Source of the DNA: Coprinus comatus
Lineage: Eukaryota > Basidiomycota > Agaricomycetes > Agaricales > Agaricaceae
Assembly: GCA_034638255.1 (NCBI GenBank)
Contig: JAWPGT010000031.1
Location: 62,001 to 126,000 of the forward strand
Direction of reading: 5' to 3'
Length of the DNA: 64,000 bases
Numbering within the stretch: the stretch's first letter is position 1; each line of letters begins with the position of its first letter. A model generated the notes under the pieces. That model saw only the letters and a list, made by a program, of their open reading frames with translations. It was not told the origin of the DNA and did not search any database. Position numbers and translations under genes: made by a program. This document shows positions 44,642-56,426 of the stretch, one piece after another.

Positions 44642-47328
44642 TCACCTAAAAACTCCAACAGCAACACCCTCAGCCTCCGCCTCTCTAGTCGTTCCAAGGG
44701 CAGAAACAGCAGCTTCTTCACAACCTAACCATTCCAACCATTCCGCAGCATGATAAACCACTCTTCTCATTGGCCAAGGTTCTAATTCGATAGTTTCTCC
44801 ACTTGTTGATGTTCTTGAAGATACAGATACATCCTCTTCATTTCCGCTACCGATGGTAGGTAATAGATTTGGTGACGTGTTATGTGAACGTGAATGTAGC
44901 GAGGTTTGATTTTGACGCATAGAAGTAGACGAGGAAGATGAGGAAGAAGAGGAAGACGAGGAAGACGAAGGTACTGATGATGATAACGAGGACAAACCGG
45001 GTCCGTGAGCATGACCATAATTAGGATGAGTCAAAGCAATAGTATGTAAATGGCCACCATGAGCATGATTAGGAATATGATGATGAGTCGGTGTGGTTTT
45101 CTGTTTATCCATCCTAGAGATCATTCCATGAATGGCTGAAGAACCACCGAATCCTCCAGGTAACTTTCTTGAAACAGTCCAAAACCAACTTCCAACTCTA
45201 ACAACTCTCACATTAGGGAATCCATGCTCAACAATTGCATGAACAACCTTCGTGGCAACCGGAATATCATTGATGTATGCAAACCTCAGATCGGGTGGCA
45301 GTCCAGGTTTGAGTTGCTATGTTTCGACATCAGTCAAATCGATTCATGGAGAGAGATCAAATACATACTGTGAAGAATCCAACGAGATCATTACCGACAC
45401 CACCTGGTGTTCCAAGATTGCCATCCATACTATTCAACCGTTGAGCACCAAGTTCCATGCCCAGTGCAGTTACACTTCTAGGAATTAGCCATCCTGCCAA
45501 ACCAGGCGCCAAATCTCTTGGATACGTCATTCGTATTGCCTTTATCCCATTCAGACTAGGCAACAGGCCCCAAACCGATGCGTCAAAACCCAGGGCTTCG
45601 AGGTTGCTAGCGCTGATCACACCGCCTACACCACCATTGTTACCAGATGGCGTTGTATCAACGACGAGTTGCAGTGTTTGAAGTTGGGTTCTTCCACGTA
45701 AGAAGGATGCAATTGAAGGGAATAATTCTTTATCGACAGTTCTGCGTCCCAAAGTTCGAACGGTGAAAGCAAAATGACGAAGGAATGGAATTGGGTATGG
45801 ATGTATAGGAGGTGTTGGCTGTGTTTTAAATTGGGCAGATAATGTTGCACTTTCGAGAAGAGTGCAATCAATAGATAGAGATTCCAATTGTCGCCCATGA
45901 GTAATTATTTCTGAAATTGCGTGGGTTGGTATACAGGGGCCTGGAGGTGTGGGAGCTGCACCAGTAGGTGGAATGACTGGGAAGGTTCCAGCGAAATGTA
46001 TGCGAGTTAGATTACGAAGGGATAGAGCAGTAGGTGGGAATGACCAGGATGGTGTAAAGAGATTAACCTTGCGTAGCGTAGTCCCATTTGAAGCAAGAAC
46101 ATTTTGAAGAGAAGCATGTGATGACATGGAACTGCTTGTTTGTGTGGGTACTGCTGGGCATGTGTATGCAAAGTGAGCAATTGAGCGTAGATCGAGAACT
46201 GAGAGATCCGCGGGATAATCGGGTGATCTAAGAATAGTCAGCACAATTGATGTTCAGACTATGGCATATACTTACTGCAAGGAAAGCCCGCGAAGTCGTG
46301 GGTTAGTAGATTGAAGAATGCGAAGAACTGGTGGTAAACCCTCGGCACCGGAGGATATATGCACATTTCGAAGGTTGATAAGTTTTGGAAGGGCATTTGT
46401 AAGCATCCCTGAATAATTTATGAATATATGCACCCCTTATTGAGACGAGTCGCACCTGTTTGGAATGCCAATCCGCCATCTCTTGTGGATGCGAAGATAC
46501 GCAGTGTACGTACGCAGTGAGCGAATGCAGGATCGACTATTATGCGGGTGAGAATATCAGCACTTCGTTGAGCATGGCGTGGACCATCATCCGCCCTTGT
46601 ATGCGCTTCTTTACGTCTCCAGTCATCGTCATCAACATTTGTGTTGTATCTCAGATCGCCAAAGTGCAGGTCTAGCTCTCTAAACAGGAGCTGGGAGGCA
46701 ATCCGAGAGATAGCGTGTGGGACAAAGAGCAGAGACTTGAGATCTCTCCTGGGAAGGAACAGTGCAATTTCGCGCCATATTTCTACAGAAAAACGATCTT
46801 TGTTGATAAGCAACGGAGATAGAAGCTAGAGATAAACTCAGCGTGACGGTGCAAACAGCGGGGAGATCGGCACCTTTTCGACAGCTACAGAGCGATGATG
46901 AAGAAGAGCTTTCGCTTCTGGGTTGTCTGGCTCAGCATCGAGTGCGGCCTGAAGGTCTGCAGGCATGATGGTCGGCAAGGAGGGCGATGAAACCGGTATT
47001 AATGACAAACCTTCATTAGCGCTGAAGTGGGAACCACTGGCTAGTCTAGCCCTGGCTCTAAAAATCCTAGCCTTTGCAATGGCCTCTTGTGACAGAGTGG
47101 TGACCTGGAGGCAGGACTGGATTGCGTTCTCGATGATAGTTCTAGAGCGTCTGATATATCCCCATGAATTTCACTCTCCAAAAAGGAAACACTGTAAAAA
47201 ATCACTGACCCCTCAAAATGCAAGCTCCTAATCGCATACAACAGCAGATCGACCTTTTGGTTGTCGGATAGACATGAAGAAACATCGCGGATGCTGGCGT
47301 CGAGGATTTTTGGGTTGAAGATGTCCAT
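44642..47328 (-). CDS. F-box/leucine-rich-repeat protein with helical N-terminal region
   Basis: ATG 47328 begins MDIFNPKILDASIRDVSSCL. A helical repeat-like part includes NQKVDLLLYAIRSLHFEG, RSRTIIENAIQSCLQVTTLS and ALDAEPDNPEAKALLHHRSV. Removing a 48-bp intron (46836-46883 approximately) fuses this in frame to LLINKDRFSVEIWREIALFL plus PRRDLKSLLFVPH, the F-box. Without the splice the N-terminal frame ends in TGA at 46838. The body has leucine-rich segments (TLRKVNLF, LRNLTRIHF, RQLESLSIDC, TQLQTLQLVV). A His/Ser-rich low-complexity insert (about 44900-45110) follows, and the protein ends LGTTREAEAEGVAVGVFR. It would bind Skp1 and present substrates to an SCF ubiquitin ligase. It is unrelated in its body to the propeller-type F-box family elsewhere in the window. 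Confidence 0.78.
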
Positions 47329-49814
47329 GGGGAGGTATGACCAGTGTGCGTGCAGGTCGGGTGAATATATATCAACCACTCCTGACTCTATTACGCACCT
47401 GTCATTTTTGACGATTAACAACAGCAGCTCTAGGCCCACCAGTCTGGGCTCCTCGGCACATCCCGGATGCACAAGCACAAGTCAACAACACACTTCATTC
47501 CAACTAACAACTTATTTTTTGCTTGTAATCATCTTTCAACTACCACCCACAACGACGCCACCGGTCAATATATGCGCCTTTAAGCTTCCTATTAGTACCT
47601 GTATTCGCTTCGCCCTGCCGCGTCTCCCAAAAGACACTATAACAAATGGAGATAAGAACTACATCTGCTACATACTTGAATCTATATGTATCCCTTATCC
47701 GCTCTCCGGGCTTCTGACAAGGTGTAGGCCAATAAAATAGATCGGTTAAAATATTATATTTAAATTGGTTACTCTGAAATCCAAGTCTACAACCGAGTTT
47801 CACGAAAGACTTCTCGAACCAAGCCTCCTTTACTTTAGCTATCTACAAGCGAGCCTGAAGCGGGTAAGGTTATTGACCCCATGGACCTTGTTGATATTTG
47901 GAGTGTGTAATATTACCCCATGGGTGTACGATAGTCAAGGTTCATGCCGTTGTTTGAAGTACTTCTACTTCTTTGAGGTGTCAGGTGAGTTAAAGAAGGT
48001 CCTCAAATACCATTTGGCTCACACCTCACAGAATACACCAAAGGTAACCTAATGTGTCCGATTTCTGTAGCAATTGTTGTTATTCTACTCATCCCACCAA
48101 CTTCGCTGACATACGCTCCATGTGTCTGTACAAGATATACATTTTTATCCCATCACAATCACGGCATCTTTTATTTTGTTGGCCGTGCAACACAAGAACC
48201 CGCGAACCTTTCTCGCAAATTTACTTGGAAACCCAAGAGAGAAGGTCCTAAGGACATCCTAAAGGCCATACCATCTTTAACACCGTGACTTCACCACCTG
48301 TTTCAGTTTTATTTTTTGGTTATCATCACCACTACCAACCACGGTCCAATATACCCACTTGAATAATAACCCGGTTGATGTAGTCGATCCTTTTTTATCT
48401 CCAACCTGAAGCCCATACATACCCTTGTTTAAAAATATAAATATATTAACCCCACGGGGTGTAAGTTCCAAGCACGTTTATAACTGATTGTCGAGAAAGA
48501 AGTTGAAAAAACTGTGTACCATCCCTTTTTCCTTCTTTTATGTATTAGGATTCTTAATATTCCGTTTCGGCTTTTCCAGGCTATTGTATCCTGTTATCTC
48601 CCTCCCAGGGTCCAGAGGGTACTGCCAGTGTAACTAAGTACTACATATCCGAGTCTTTGGTCAGTCTTATGTAGGAAATTCAGGGGAACTCGTTCAGTCG
48701 AACCTGAACTTTTTCCTTGATCTCATGATGTTGTATGTGTGTAGTGTATGATAAGTTATTACCATAGATACTACAAAGGTAACGTTGTTGTACCTACCAC
48801 ATGTTGCCAAGAAATGGACATAATGTATTCATCGATTGGTACTTTTTTTTTTTTTTTACTTCACAGATCACGGGCCACAGACTAAACCCGTGCACTAATT
48901 TCTGTAACCTGTGGTCCGGAAGAGATCTGTGTATAAGTGAGCTTGTTTACATCGTTCAATTGCATGTACGTGAACCGCAGCTGAAATCGTAAAAGGAAGA
49001 AATGTCAGTGGTGTTGACATGGCGGACAAAGCCTGAATTAGCCCCAAGAGTCAGATACATCTTATGGGGATTTGGATGATACAGATCCAGGTCCTATCTC
49101 TAGCCCGTATGTAGAACGGGTACTCTGCTGGTATTGAAACAAAGGATATTTGTACTGTCTTAACTCTTGACTCCGTGCTATTAATATGATTTCGCAGTTG
49201 GTTCATCATCTTCATCCCTTAGCAGTCTGTCCACCGAATGGTAGTTCTCACTATGGAGAAAAATCGCTCTTTAAGCACTAATCGGCTGTTGAGAGAGGAA
49301 GGAATAGTGAGTGAGAAGTGTGTCATTACATACTGGTTACACTACAGTCGAGTGACTCCACACTGGCAATTTTCGTAGACTCACAAACGTAGATCAACTC
49401 CAGCTTACCAGTATCATAATACCTGTTTTATAATAGTAGTTTAGGTCAACCGCGTCTTATCACTCGTTTGCTTGTAGCGGTATATAAATGTTGATTCAAA
49501 AAAAAAAAAAAAAAAAAACTACAATCAAGTGCCGTGTGTGTCGTGACAAAGGGTATATTTATGCAATAGCATGTGACCATGCTCTTCGGTCAGACGCCCT
49601 TTCCAATAGGACAACCTCAACGAGAGCTGTGACCACGACTTAAATTCAATCTCACGTCTTCCAACCACTTCAAGACAGCCGTGGACGAGTATGCTCTTCA
49701 TTGAAGTCACAATATTTGTCCTCAGCACCACTATATCCATCTTTAGGATACTTCGATGCACGTTTGTATTCCTCACGGGTATGCCCAAATTACTTTACAA
49801 AAGAAAGAAAACTA
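47329..49814. other. Intergenic region
   Basis: 2.5 kb without a supportable gene. Has poly-T at 48844-48858 and poly-A at 49498-49518. From about 49560 it becomes a direct repeat of the sequence upstream of F-box paralog B. Confidence 0.45.
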
Positions 49815-49900
49815 ATGCGAATGCCTCAAGATGTTTTACAAAGTCTGATATATCATATACCAACAACGCTACACGACTTGCCTAACGAACTCCTGGTAGA
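49560..49900 (+). repeat. Direct repeat shared with 54600-54923 (F-box 5' exon and upstream region)
   Basis: Includes gtatgctcttcattgaagtc at 49689 and its counterpart near 54717. Roughly nine in ten bases agree by eye. Confidence 0.75.
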
Positions 49901-50997
49901 AATCGTGTGTTATTTGGATTTCCGTGATATAGCCTCGCTTCGCCAGGTAACGCCAGCCAAGTTTCAGTCATTTGTTAAATGTTGTAACTTGTATTTGTGT
50001 AGACCGACAAGCAATTACTCGACGTGATAACTCATAGGATTCTTTGGTATTCACTATGCCAAAATTACTGTCTTGAGCACTTCAACATTCCGCGATCGGA
50101 AAAACCGTTTAAAAACATGACTATGGAAGAACTTCGTAATTGGATTTCCTTCCGACTTTTGATGAATGAAAGCAGGTCGAATCCTTTGACCACTCCGTGC
50201 AAGCGATCACTCGAAACTCGTGGTTGCAAATCTTTACAACAGTTATAATTAGTATGACGAGGATGACGAGGATGACGACATGAATAAAGAAAGGACATAT
50301 ATAAAGACTAAGAAAATAGTAAAGTAGATTAGACACTCTTGTTCCTGTACTTCTACGTTCTCAGAAATACACAAGGGTTCAGTGTATCTTCGGGCATGTC
50401 TAAGCTAGTGTTTCTTGTCGTCGGTATAGACAAGGTTCCAACATATCCTTCCAGGTGGTCACTGGCTCTTGGCCGGTGACCAGGAATGCTACATCAACTA
50501 TTATGATTTGGACTCAGATGTACCTTGTGAACCACCCACTGAGTTCTTTGAGATGCATGCCATATCTGCCATTGCAACAATGATCAAACCCAATACCCCT
50601 TCCCTTGAATTTCTCCTTACATCATATTCCCATTCGGTTGCCTGTGAATAATTTCTCTCTCCTAAGTCCTTGATACTGAAGTGACACTGATATTCGACCT
50701 TCATTTAGATTGTGACCGAGTGGTAATCCAAGAAGTTGTAGTTGAAAACGGAATTACTCCATCATTCAAAATACGGAAGTTAGTTTCATTGGCGGATCTT
50801 GCACCAAATCCTTGTGTCTTGGGGGTTACAATTTCTGAAGAAATGGTTATCAAACATATCTCGCGTATAATTTGATTCGTGGCAATCCTAATGGCTATAT
50901 CGAAATCTTCAGATGGAAAGATTGTTATAATGGCAGTTGACCATATCCATCCTAAAGACTCCTCGTACGGTTGGCGGGAACTCCAAGGATGATTTTC
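49815..50997 (+). pseudogene. F-box/beta-propeller-like paralog A, C-terminally truncated
   Basis: ATG 49815 starts MRMPQDVLQSLIYHIPTTLH, then DLPNELLVEIVCYLDFRDIA, a well-kept F-box. A gtaacg...gtgtag intron follows, then the second exon with ILWYSLCQNYC and TMEELRNWISFRLLMNES. After that a ~260-bp AT-rich stretch with stops separates it from WLLAGDQECYINYYDLDSD and later pieces in changing frames, ending NGYIEIFRWKDC with a stop near 50940. The final ~180 residues present in paralogs B and C are absent; sequence then passes into unrelated DNA and the inverted repeat arm. It could still make a short F-box-only protein, but I call it broken. Confidence 0.65.
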
Positions 50998-52729
50998 ACG
51001 CGCGCGACAGCAAATTTGATGGCAAAGCAAATAAAACCAAACATTTTGATGTGGCAGTTGCCACAACGGACTAATGCTCCGGTGTATATGCTCGCATATT
51101 CATAATATTTTGTGTGTTGTATCATCTCCGCTAGTCCAGAAAACAGGTTTAGAATTTTTTCTGAAATTTTGGGTAATTTTTCTTTGTTTTATATATCACG
51201 TGATGAGATGGAACCAGGAGAACCTGGCCCGGGCCGTCTTAATCCCGCCTATTTAAATGCAATTTGACTCTATTTATTCTTCGGGATAAAATAATAATAA
51301 GTGATTAATCGACCAACCCATGGTGTATGATCTTTGAAAAGTTCCAAGTACCCATTAAAGGCACTGAAAGCTGATATTTTATGTGTCTGTCTCCCCACAA
51401 TTAATTGAACTTCCTACAGGGTATGCATAAAAAAGTTAATTCGAACAGGATTCGAACCCTTGACATAATCATGATGACCCTTACGTATATTAAACAACCT
51501 TGCAAAATAGATCACCAGTACACACTTGGGGTAACCATCTTATGGTGAATCTAGTTTGGACATTGCAGCGCAATGGGAACTTGCTTCAGAGAATCACCTC
51601 GTACGAGTTCGTTACTGGCATATGCCATGACTCTGCAAATTGGCCCATATAACATCCACAATGATCACAATTTCAAGTTCACATTTCCAAACGTATTTCC
51701 CACTGCACACGGTAAATACTTTCAAATGGATAGTATATGTCGTGAGCCCACTGAAATCTAAGCACGTTATATATATATATATATATATTATCGTCGTATA
51801 TGGTCAGAGCTTATAAACACACTGATAATGTTGAAGCCTGTGGCTAGGCTGATTGGGGCATATAGATGATGGTTAGACTCTCCCTTGGTGACCATCAATA
51901 TTGGTGCTAACAGTTCATATATCTCGTGCATTTGTGAACGAATTCCAATTAAACATTTAAAGCACCATGAGGGGACACAAAGGACACAAAGGACATAGTA
52001 AAATTTAAAAACGATGTGTCGATGAACGTTACATAAGTAACATCAGGCCAATTTCAAATTTCTCGGGGGATTCCGGCACATACTATACCCCTGTAACCTC
52101 CTCGTTCAGCGTAGGGTTAACTCTCAGATCCCATTAATGATCTCCATCAGCTTCACTTTGTGCTCAGCGTATATTTCGTAATAATCATCTTGTTGATGGC
52201 TTATACTGACTATGTCGCCTCTCCTGTTGCAACTCCGCATTTATGACATATGGAGATAAGAAATCGCCAAGCAAATATTTCAAACTATAAACTATGCCAT
52301 CTATCAACGTAACTGCCTCTAGCTACCATAAATTGCCTTCGTTGAGAGTTTGAAGAGAATCCACCATAACAACCATAATGAAATACAGTCCAGCACAGTG
52401 AGTTTCAGACCAACATAACAATGTGCACCATTGAGACGCCGAGCCAAATTTGTTGTTTGGTAATACTGATTCCTGATATGTTTTTTTTTATCACCATCAC
52501 AACATAGTTAAGCTGGTTAAGCGAATATGTTTCACGAGATGAGAGAAACATATTTAATGGCTCGAAATTCACCTCGAAAACTTCAGAGAGAGCAGGCCTC
52601 CTTTCATCACAGCTTCACACATATACACAATCGCACCGCTGGTTTCGGTTATTTCACCACCACCCACTACATCTATCCATCTCAAGACCCACGACGCTTA
52701 CGAGCCTTACGATCTTTTTAATCTCCAAA
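50998..52729. other. Intergenic region, mostly the duplicated flank
   Basis: From 51511 onward this is the upstream flank of secreted-protein gene B, shared with the left arm. Between 50998 and 51510 there is only a tRNA-like B-box sequence. Confidence 0.4.
51448..51459 (-). other. tRNA-like B-box sequence (possible SINE or tRNA relic)
   Basis: The minus strand reads GGGTTCGAATCC, a perfect pol III B box. No cloverleaf with matching acceptor arms can be drawn around it. It lies just outside the right arm of the inverted duplication. Confidence 0.3.
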
Positions 52730-54300
52730 ATGACCACAATAAAAGTAAGTTGTTTACCAAATAACAATGTAAAGAATATATGCTGATTATGCCGTCTCTA
52801 AAATAAAACTAGGCTCCCTTTTTCCTCATTTTGTCACTTTTGGGACTCCTGTCCTCAGTGACTGTTTCTGCATTACCTCATTCTAGCCATAATATAGCCC
52901 AAGTCCAAAATGTGACAATCTCGGGCAGAGACGAAGCTTTGACTTACCGCGATCTGACTGATGAAATTGCAACATACTATCGACGTGATAACACCCGATG
53001 CTCGAGTTTGAACATTGAACAAGCAAAGAAGAGTATGCATTGTACTCAGGTATTATCTATTTGATGGAAGCTAACGATTTATAGTGCCCGGTTGGGCCAA
53101 ACTCGAGAAATTTGCGAAAGACAAATGGGGTGATGGAAAATGGAACATCGTCACCAACCCCCAAGAAGTAAGTTTCACCTGTTTCCAAAAGTTGGAGTAT
53201 TTAAGGGCTTACATCTTTTTTTCAGTACGCAGACCGCGGTGCTTCATTCTGTATAGACGATGCTCCAGTCAATATCGACCCGAAAGGTGACCCTCTTCCA
53301 CCTTTTATTTTCTTCCGTATTCTAAAAGCATCAATTACTAGGCAAACCAACATGTCATGATCGCTACAATGAATTGGAAGGTACAACTACAGGAACGAAC
53401 GGAACCAATTGGGTGAAAATTGTTACTGGGCAATCCACCACTGGATCATGGACTGTCAAGCGTAAGTAAACGCCCAAGAGCGATTTATTCCCTTGTTGTA
53501 ACAAACATTTGAAATTAAATCCCTACTTATAGGTGAATCAGAGTTCGGTTTTGACATCAAATTCGAAGCCAAGTTCAAAGTTCCAGAGTTGTTCGAAGCT
53601 ACCACTGGAATAACTACAGTGGCTCGGTTTAAGAATTCCCGAGAAGATTCGTCAGTCTCTTTTCTATCAAGAAATATCGCATTTTCATGTACACTTACTG
53701 TCAACACTGGGTTTTGTTTTAGGTTCTCTACGACTACCAACAGTCAGCAAGAAACTCAGGTCACTGCTACTGCACCTGATGGCTCTAAGTGTAGCGTCAA
53801 GGTAATGAAAATTTCTCGATAAAAAAGAATAAACAATCTGAATTACTCCTAGCTTCAAGTCAAATCGTGTGATCAAAAGGGTACAGGGAGAATTCGGATC
53901 GCAGCAACGGGCTTCGTCTGGTTTAATTACGATGACAAGGTACTTCATAATTTTATTTTGGAAATACAAAACTAAACCTCGGATTTTAATTCAGCGTGCA
54001 CCGAAAGCCGACCCCAAGGGTGGCAAGCATTACAAGTGTAAGTTTTTTTTTATTTAGATTCCTAAGTCAAAAATAAAAATTGACTGTATTCCGAAATGAC
54101 CTCACATAGATGCTGCAAAGATTGATGATGTCCTATCGCTTGACGAGCGTACAAGTTGGATGGAATTCGAAGGTTCTATTAGTGGTGAATCAAGTGGGAA
54201 GTACGAGACCAAGTGTGTTAAGAATGGACAGCCTGTTAAGGCTGCTGTTAAGGCCGTCAAACTTGGTGCGGCACCTCCCAAAGCTCCCAAAAAGAACTAG
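51511..54300. repeat. Right arm of the inverted segmental duplication (other arm 20973-23733)
   Basis: Carries the same 1.2-kb flank and secreted-protein gene in plus orientation. It begins at gatcaccagtacacacttgg and ends at the stop codon of the gene. Confidence 0.85.
52730..54300 (+). CDS. Secreted protein of unknown family, copy B
   Basis: Same exon plan as copy A: MTTIK, then APFFLILSLLGLLSSVTVSA as signal peptide. The mature protein keeps DEALTYRDLTDEIATYYRRD, the same Cys positions and the beta-rich middle (FGFDIKFEAKFKVPELF, GRIRIAATGFVWFNYDD). Protein differences cluster just after the signal peptide and in the C-terminal half; introns there differ more than exons. The tail is shorter by three residues (KLGAAPPKAPKKN instead of a longer Val/Ala run). 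Frames look open and splice sites present, so both copies may be expressed. Likely role as for copy A: a secreted effector or structural protein of unknown activity. Confidence 0.75.
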
Positions 54301-54599
54301 AAGAAATGGAGTTTGTTGTTGACTATGTTATATGTAGTGGTGTAGAAGATTAGAAATCTGAAATTTAAGAGATGACTAGGAATGTCAATCGGACTGAATG
54401 TAGAGATCAGAAAGAACATTGAAAGGGAGAAAAAGAAACAAGTAACTCTCCTTGACGTTAGCAACGTTGAAGGTACGCTTACACAGTTCTTATATTATTT
54501 AGAACTCTTGTAAGTTGTAGGAACGGCTACTGTCTAAATAACTCAAGACCAATTTCTCGCTTGTAGTGACAAGAGTTAACTCTAACGTTAATGTGACAC

Positions 54600-54923
54600 C
54601 CAACATATTCATCGGCGTCTGTCAGACCACGCGTTCTCCAACAGGTTGGAAGGAACACGACTACGACTTGATTTCAATTCTCACGTCCTCTAACCACTTC
54701 AAGACAGCCGTGGATGATTATGCTCTTCATTGAAGTCACAATATTTGTACTCAGCACTGCTATATCCATCTTTAGAATCCTTCGATGCACGTTTATATGC
54801 CTCACAGGTATGCCCAAATTACTTTAAAAAAGAAAGAAAGCTAACGCAAGTTCCCCAAGACGTTTTACAAAGCCTGATATATCATATTCCAACTACGCTA
54901 CACGACTTGCCTAACGAACTCCT
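54600..54923 (+). repeat. Direct repeat shared with 49560-49900
   Basis: Matches the upstream region and first F-box exon of paralog A up to cctaacgaactcctg, where the insertion begins. Confidence 0.75.
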
Positions 54924-56426
54924 GTGGTGTAGGTATGTGTAGGTATTCAATAAATATTATATGATTAATGTTACACTAGTGTAGTTTATTACTAGGATCT
55001 TCCATTTTAAAAGGGGGGGATGTTGGAGAAGTATACAAGGTATCATAATGTATCAATAGACTTAGGAGTCGGTAGAGAGAATAGAGATGCAAACATGCAG
55101 GTCGGAAAAGATTAGATTAGATTAAAAGTTATTAAAATATTACCTACGTAGTTTAACGGTTTTAGCATTACTTATATACTGTATGTAGACTTCCTAAGAG
55201 CAGAGGTTCAAACCTCACTTGTTGTAACATTTAACATAATAAAAATACAAATAAAAATAGCTGTATAATAATATCATAGAAAAACTCACTGAATGTCCAG
55301 AAGAGGTCACAAGTGAGTGTATCTTTTTATCATTGTCCAAGCCAAATCTCATGCCCAGTCACTTACGAAAAATGCCATTTCTAATCTCGTCTGGTTTCAC
55401 AGGGGACCCGATGAGACTCTGTCAGACTCTACCCAGATGGGGAAATGGAGACTTTGTAAAATATTAACCTAGGCTCCTCTAGCACCATCTACTTCCAATA
55501 CTCTTTATATGGGCTCATCTGGCGTCACCTAGGACCTAGGATGGCGTTCAGATATGACTGGAATGTTGCTGGACATTGTGTATCCTTAAATATATAGTCT
55601 GTTCATGAGTATATATGCACATTGAGAATTTTTTTAAAAAAAGTATTCATTGATGTAATAGTACAGTTTAGAGTATTGGTGCTACTACTAGTAAATCTAG
55701 TTTCTCTACAATCCACTACATCATTACTACAAGTCTACAACTACTTTTATATAATGAATTACAGCTATTAACCTTTTTTTAATGGTGAGTAATGTGCATA
55801 TAGTGACATAATATATCATCACATACCATTACACCATGTCAAGTGGATGAGTTGAGGTGGAAATGACTAGAGGTGGTGAATGGTGGTCATAAATAACTGC
55901 GCATATATCTGCACTTTACGGCCTCGCTAGGCCACTCAGCCTCAGTCAGCCGTCCACCAACTCTCAACAGGTAGTTAAAGCCAGATACTGACCTCCTATA
56001 GGAGAATTTGTGAAAAGAACGTGTGTGAATTCGTGAGAAGGAGTGCCAAGTAGTGGTATTAGAGAAAGAGGAAGAGGAAGAGCCTGGAGGGCGTCCAAAA
56101 TTTCTTAAGTTACAGGAAATACTACATGATGTCATCGGCACATCACAAAGAAAACCTCTGTCTCTCACGGTCTCTGTTCATTGAGTTAATATTAATTTGA
56201 GTGCAGATGCAACTACTTGTGTTAATTTTCTAAGTACTCTTGAGCCAGAAATAGGCTGCAAAGGTGAGGACGGCAAGTGATGTCATATCAGAGACATCAT
56301 TTAACCACCTTACCCAATCCTCATCCAGATGAGGTCAGAATCAGGAATGACCTTGATCAGATCAAACCAGACGACGCACGAATGCCCACAGCCTCCTCAG
56401 ATCAGACGAGCTGGGGCCAGGAACTG
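54924..56426. mobile_element. 1.5-kb insertion in the F-box exon, with an LTR-retrotransposon-like 3' part
   Basis: Absent from paralog A, where the flanking exon sequence is continuous. A purine tract (aaaaggggggga, 55009-55020) is followed at once by TGTTGGAGAAG, the layout expected at the junction of internal region and 3' LTR in Ty1/copia elements. I found no matching CA end, second LTR or reverse transcriptase frame. Only a 3-bp overlap (ctg) is shared at the insertion edges. Probably a truncated or composite insertion. Confidence 0.5.
55141..55225 (+). other. tRNA-like segment with pol III A- and B-box-like sequences
   Basis: tagtttaacgg (55149-55159) resembles an A box and ggttcaaacctc (55204-55215) a B box, spaced as in a tRNA. 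No stable acceptor stem is apparent. Lies inside the insertion; could be part of a SINE. Confidence 0.25.

Noticed and set aside
47041..47478. Long minus-strand frame taken as a separate 145-aa protein
   Set aside because: It runs through an intron of the F-box/LRR gene; the spliced frame gives a better protein that continues into the F-box.
49498..49518. Poly-A run as possible retroposon tail
   Set aside because: No target duplication or retrotransposon sequence next to it.
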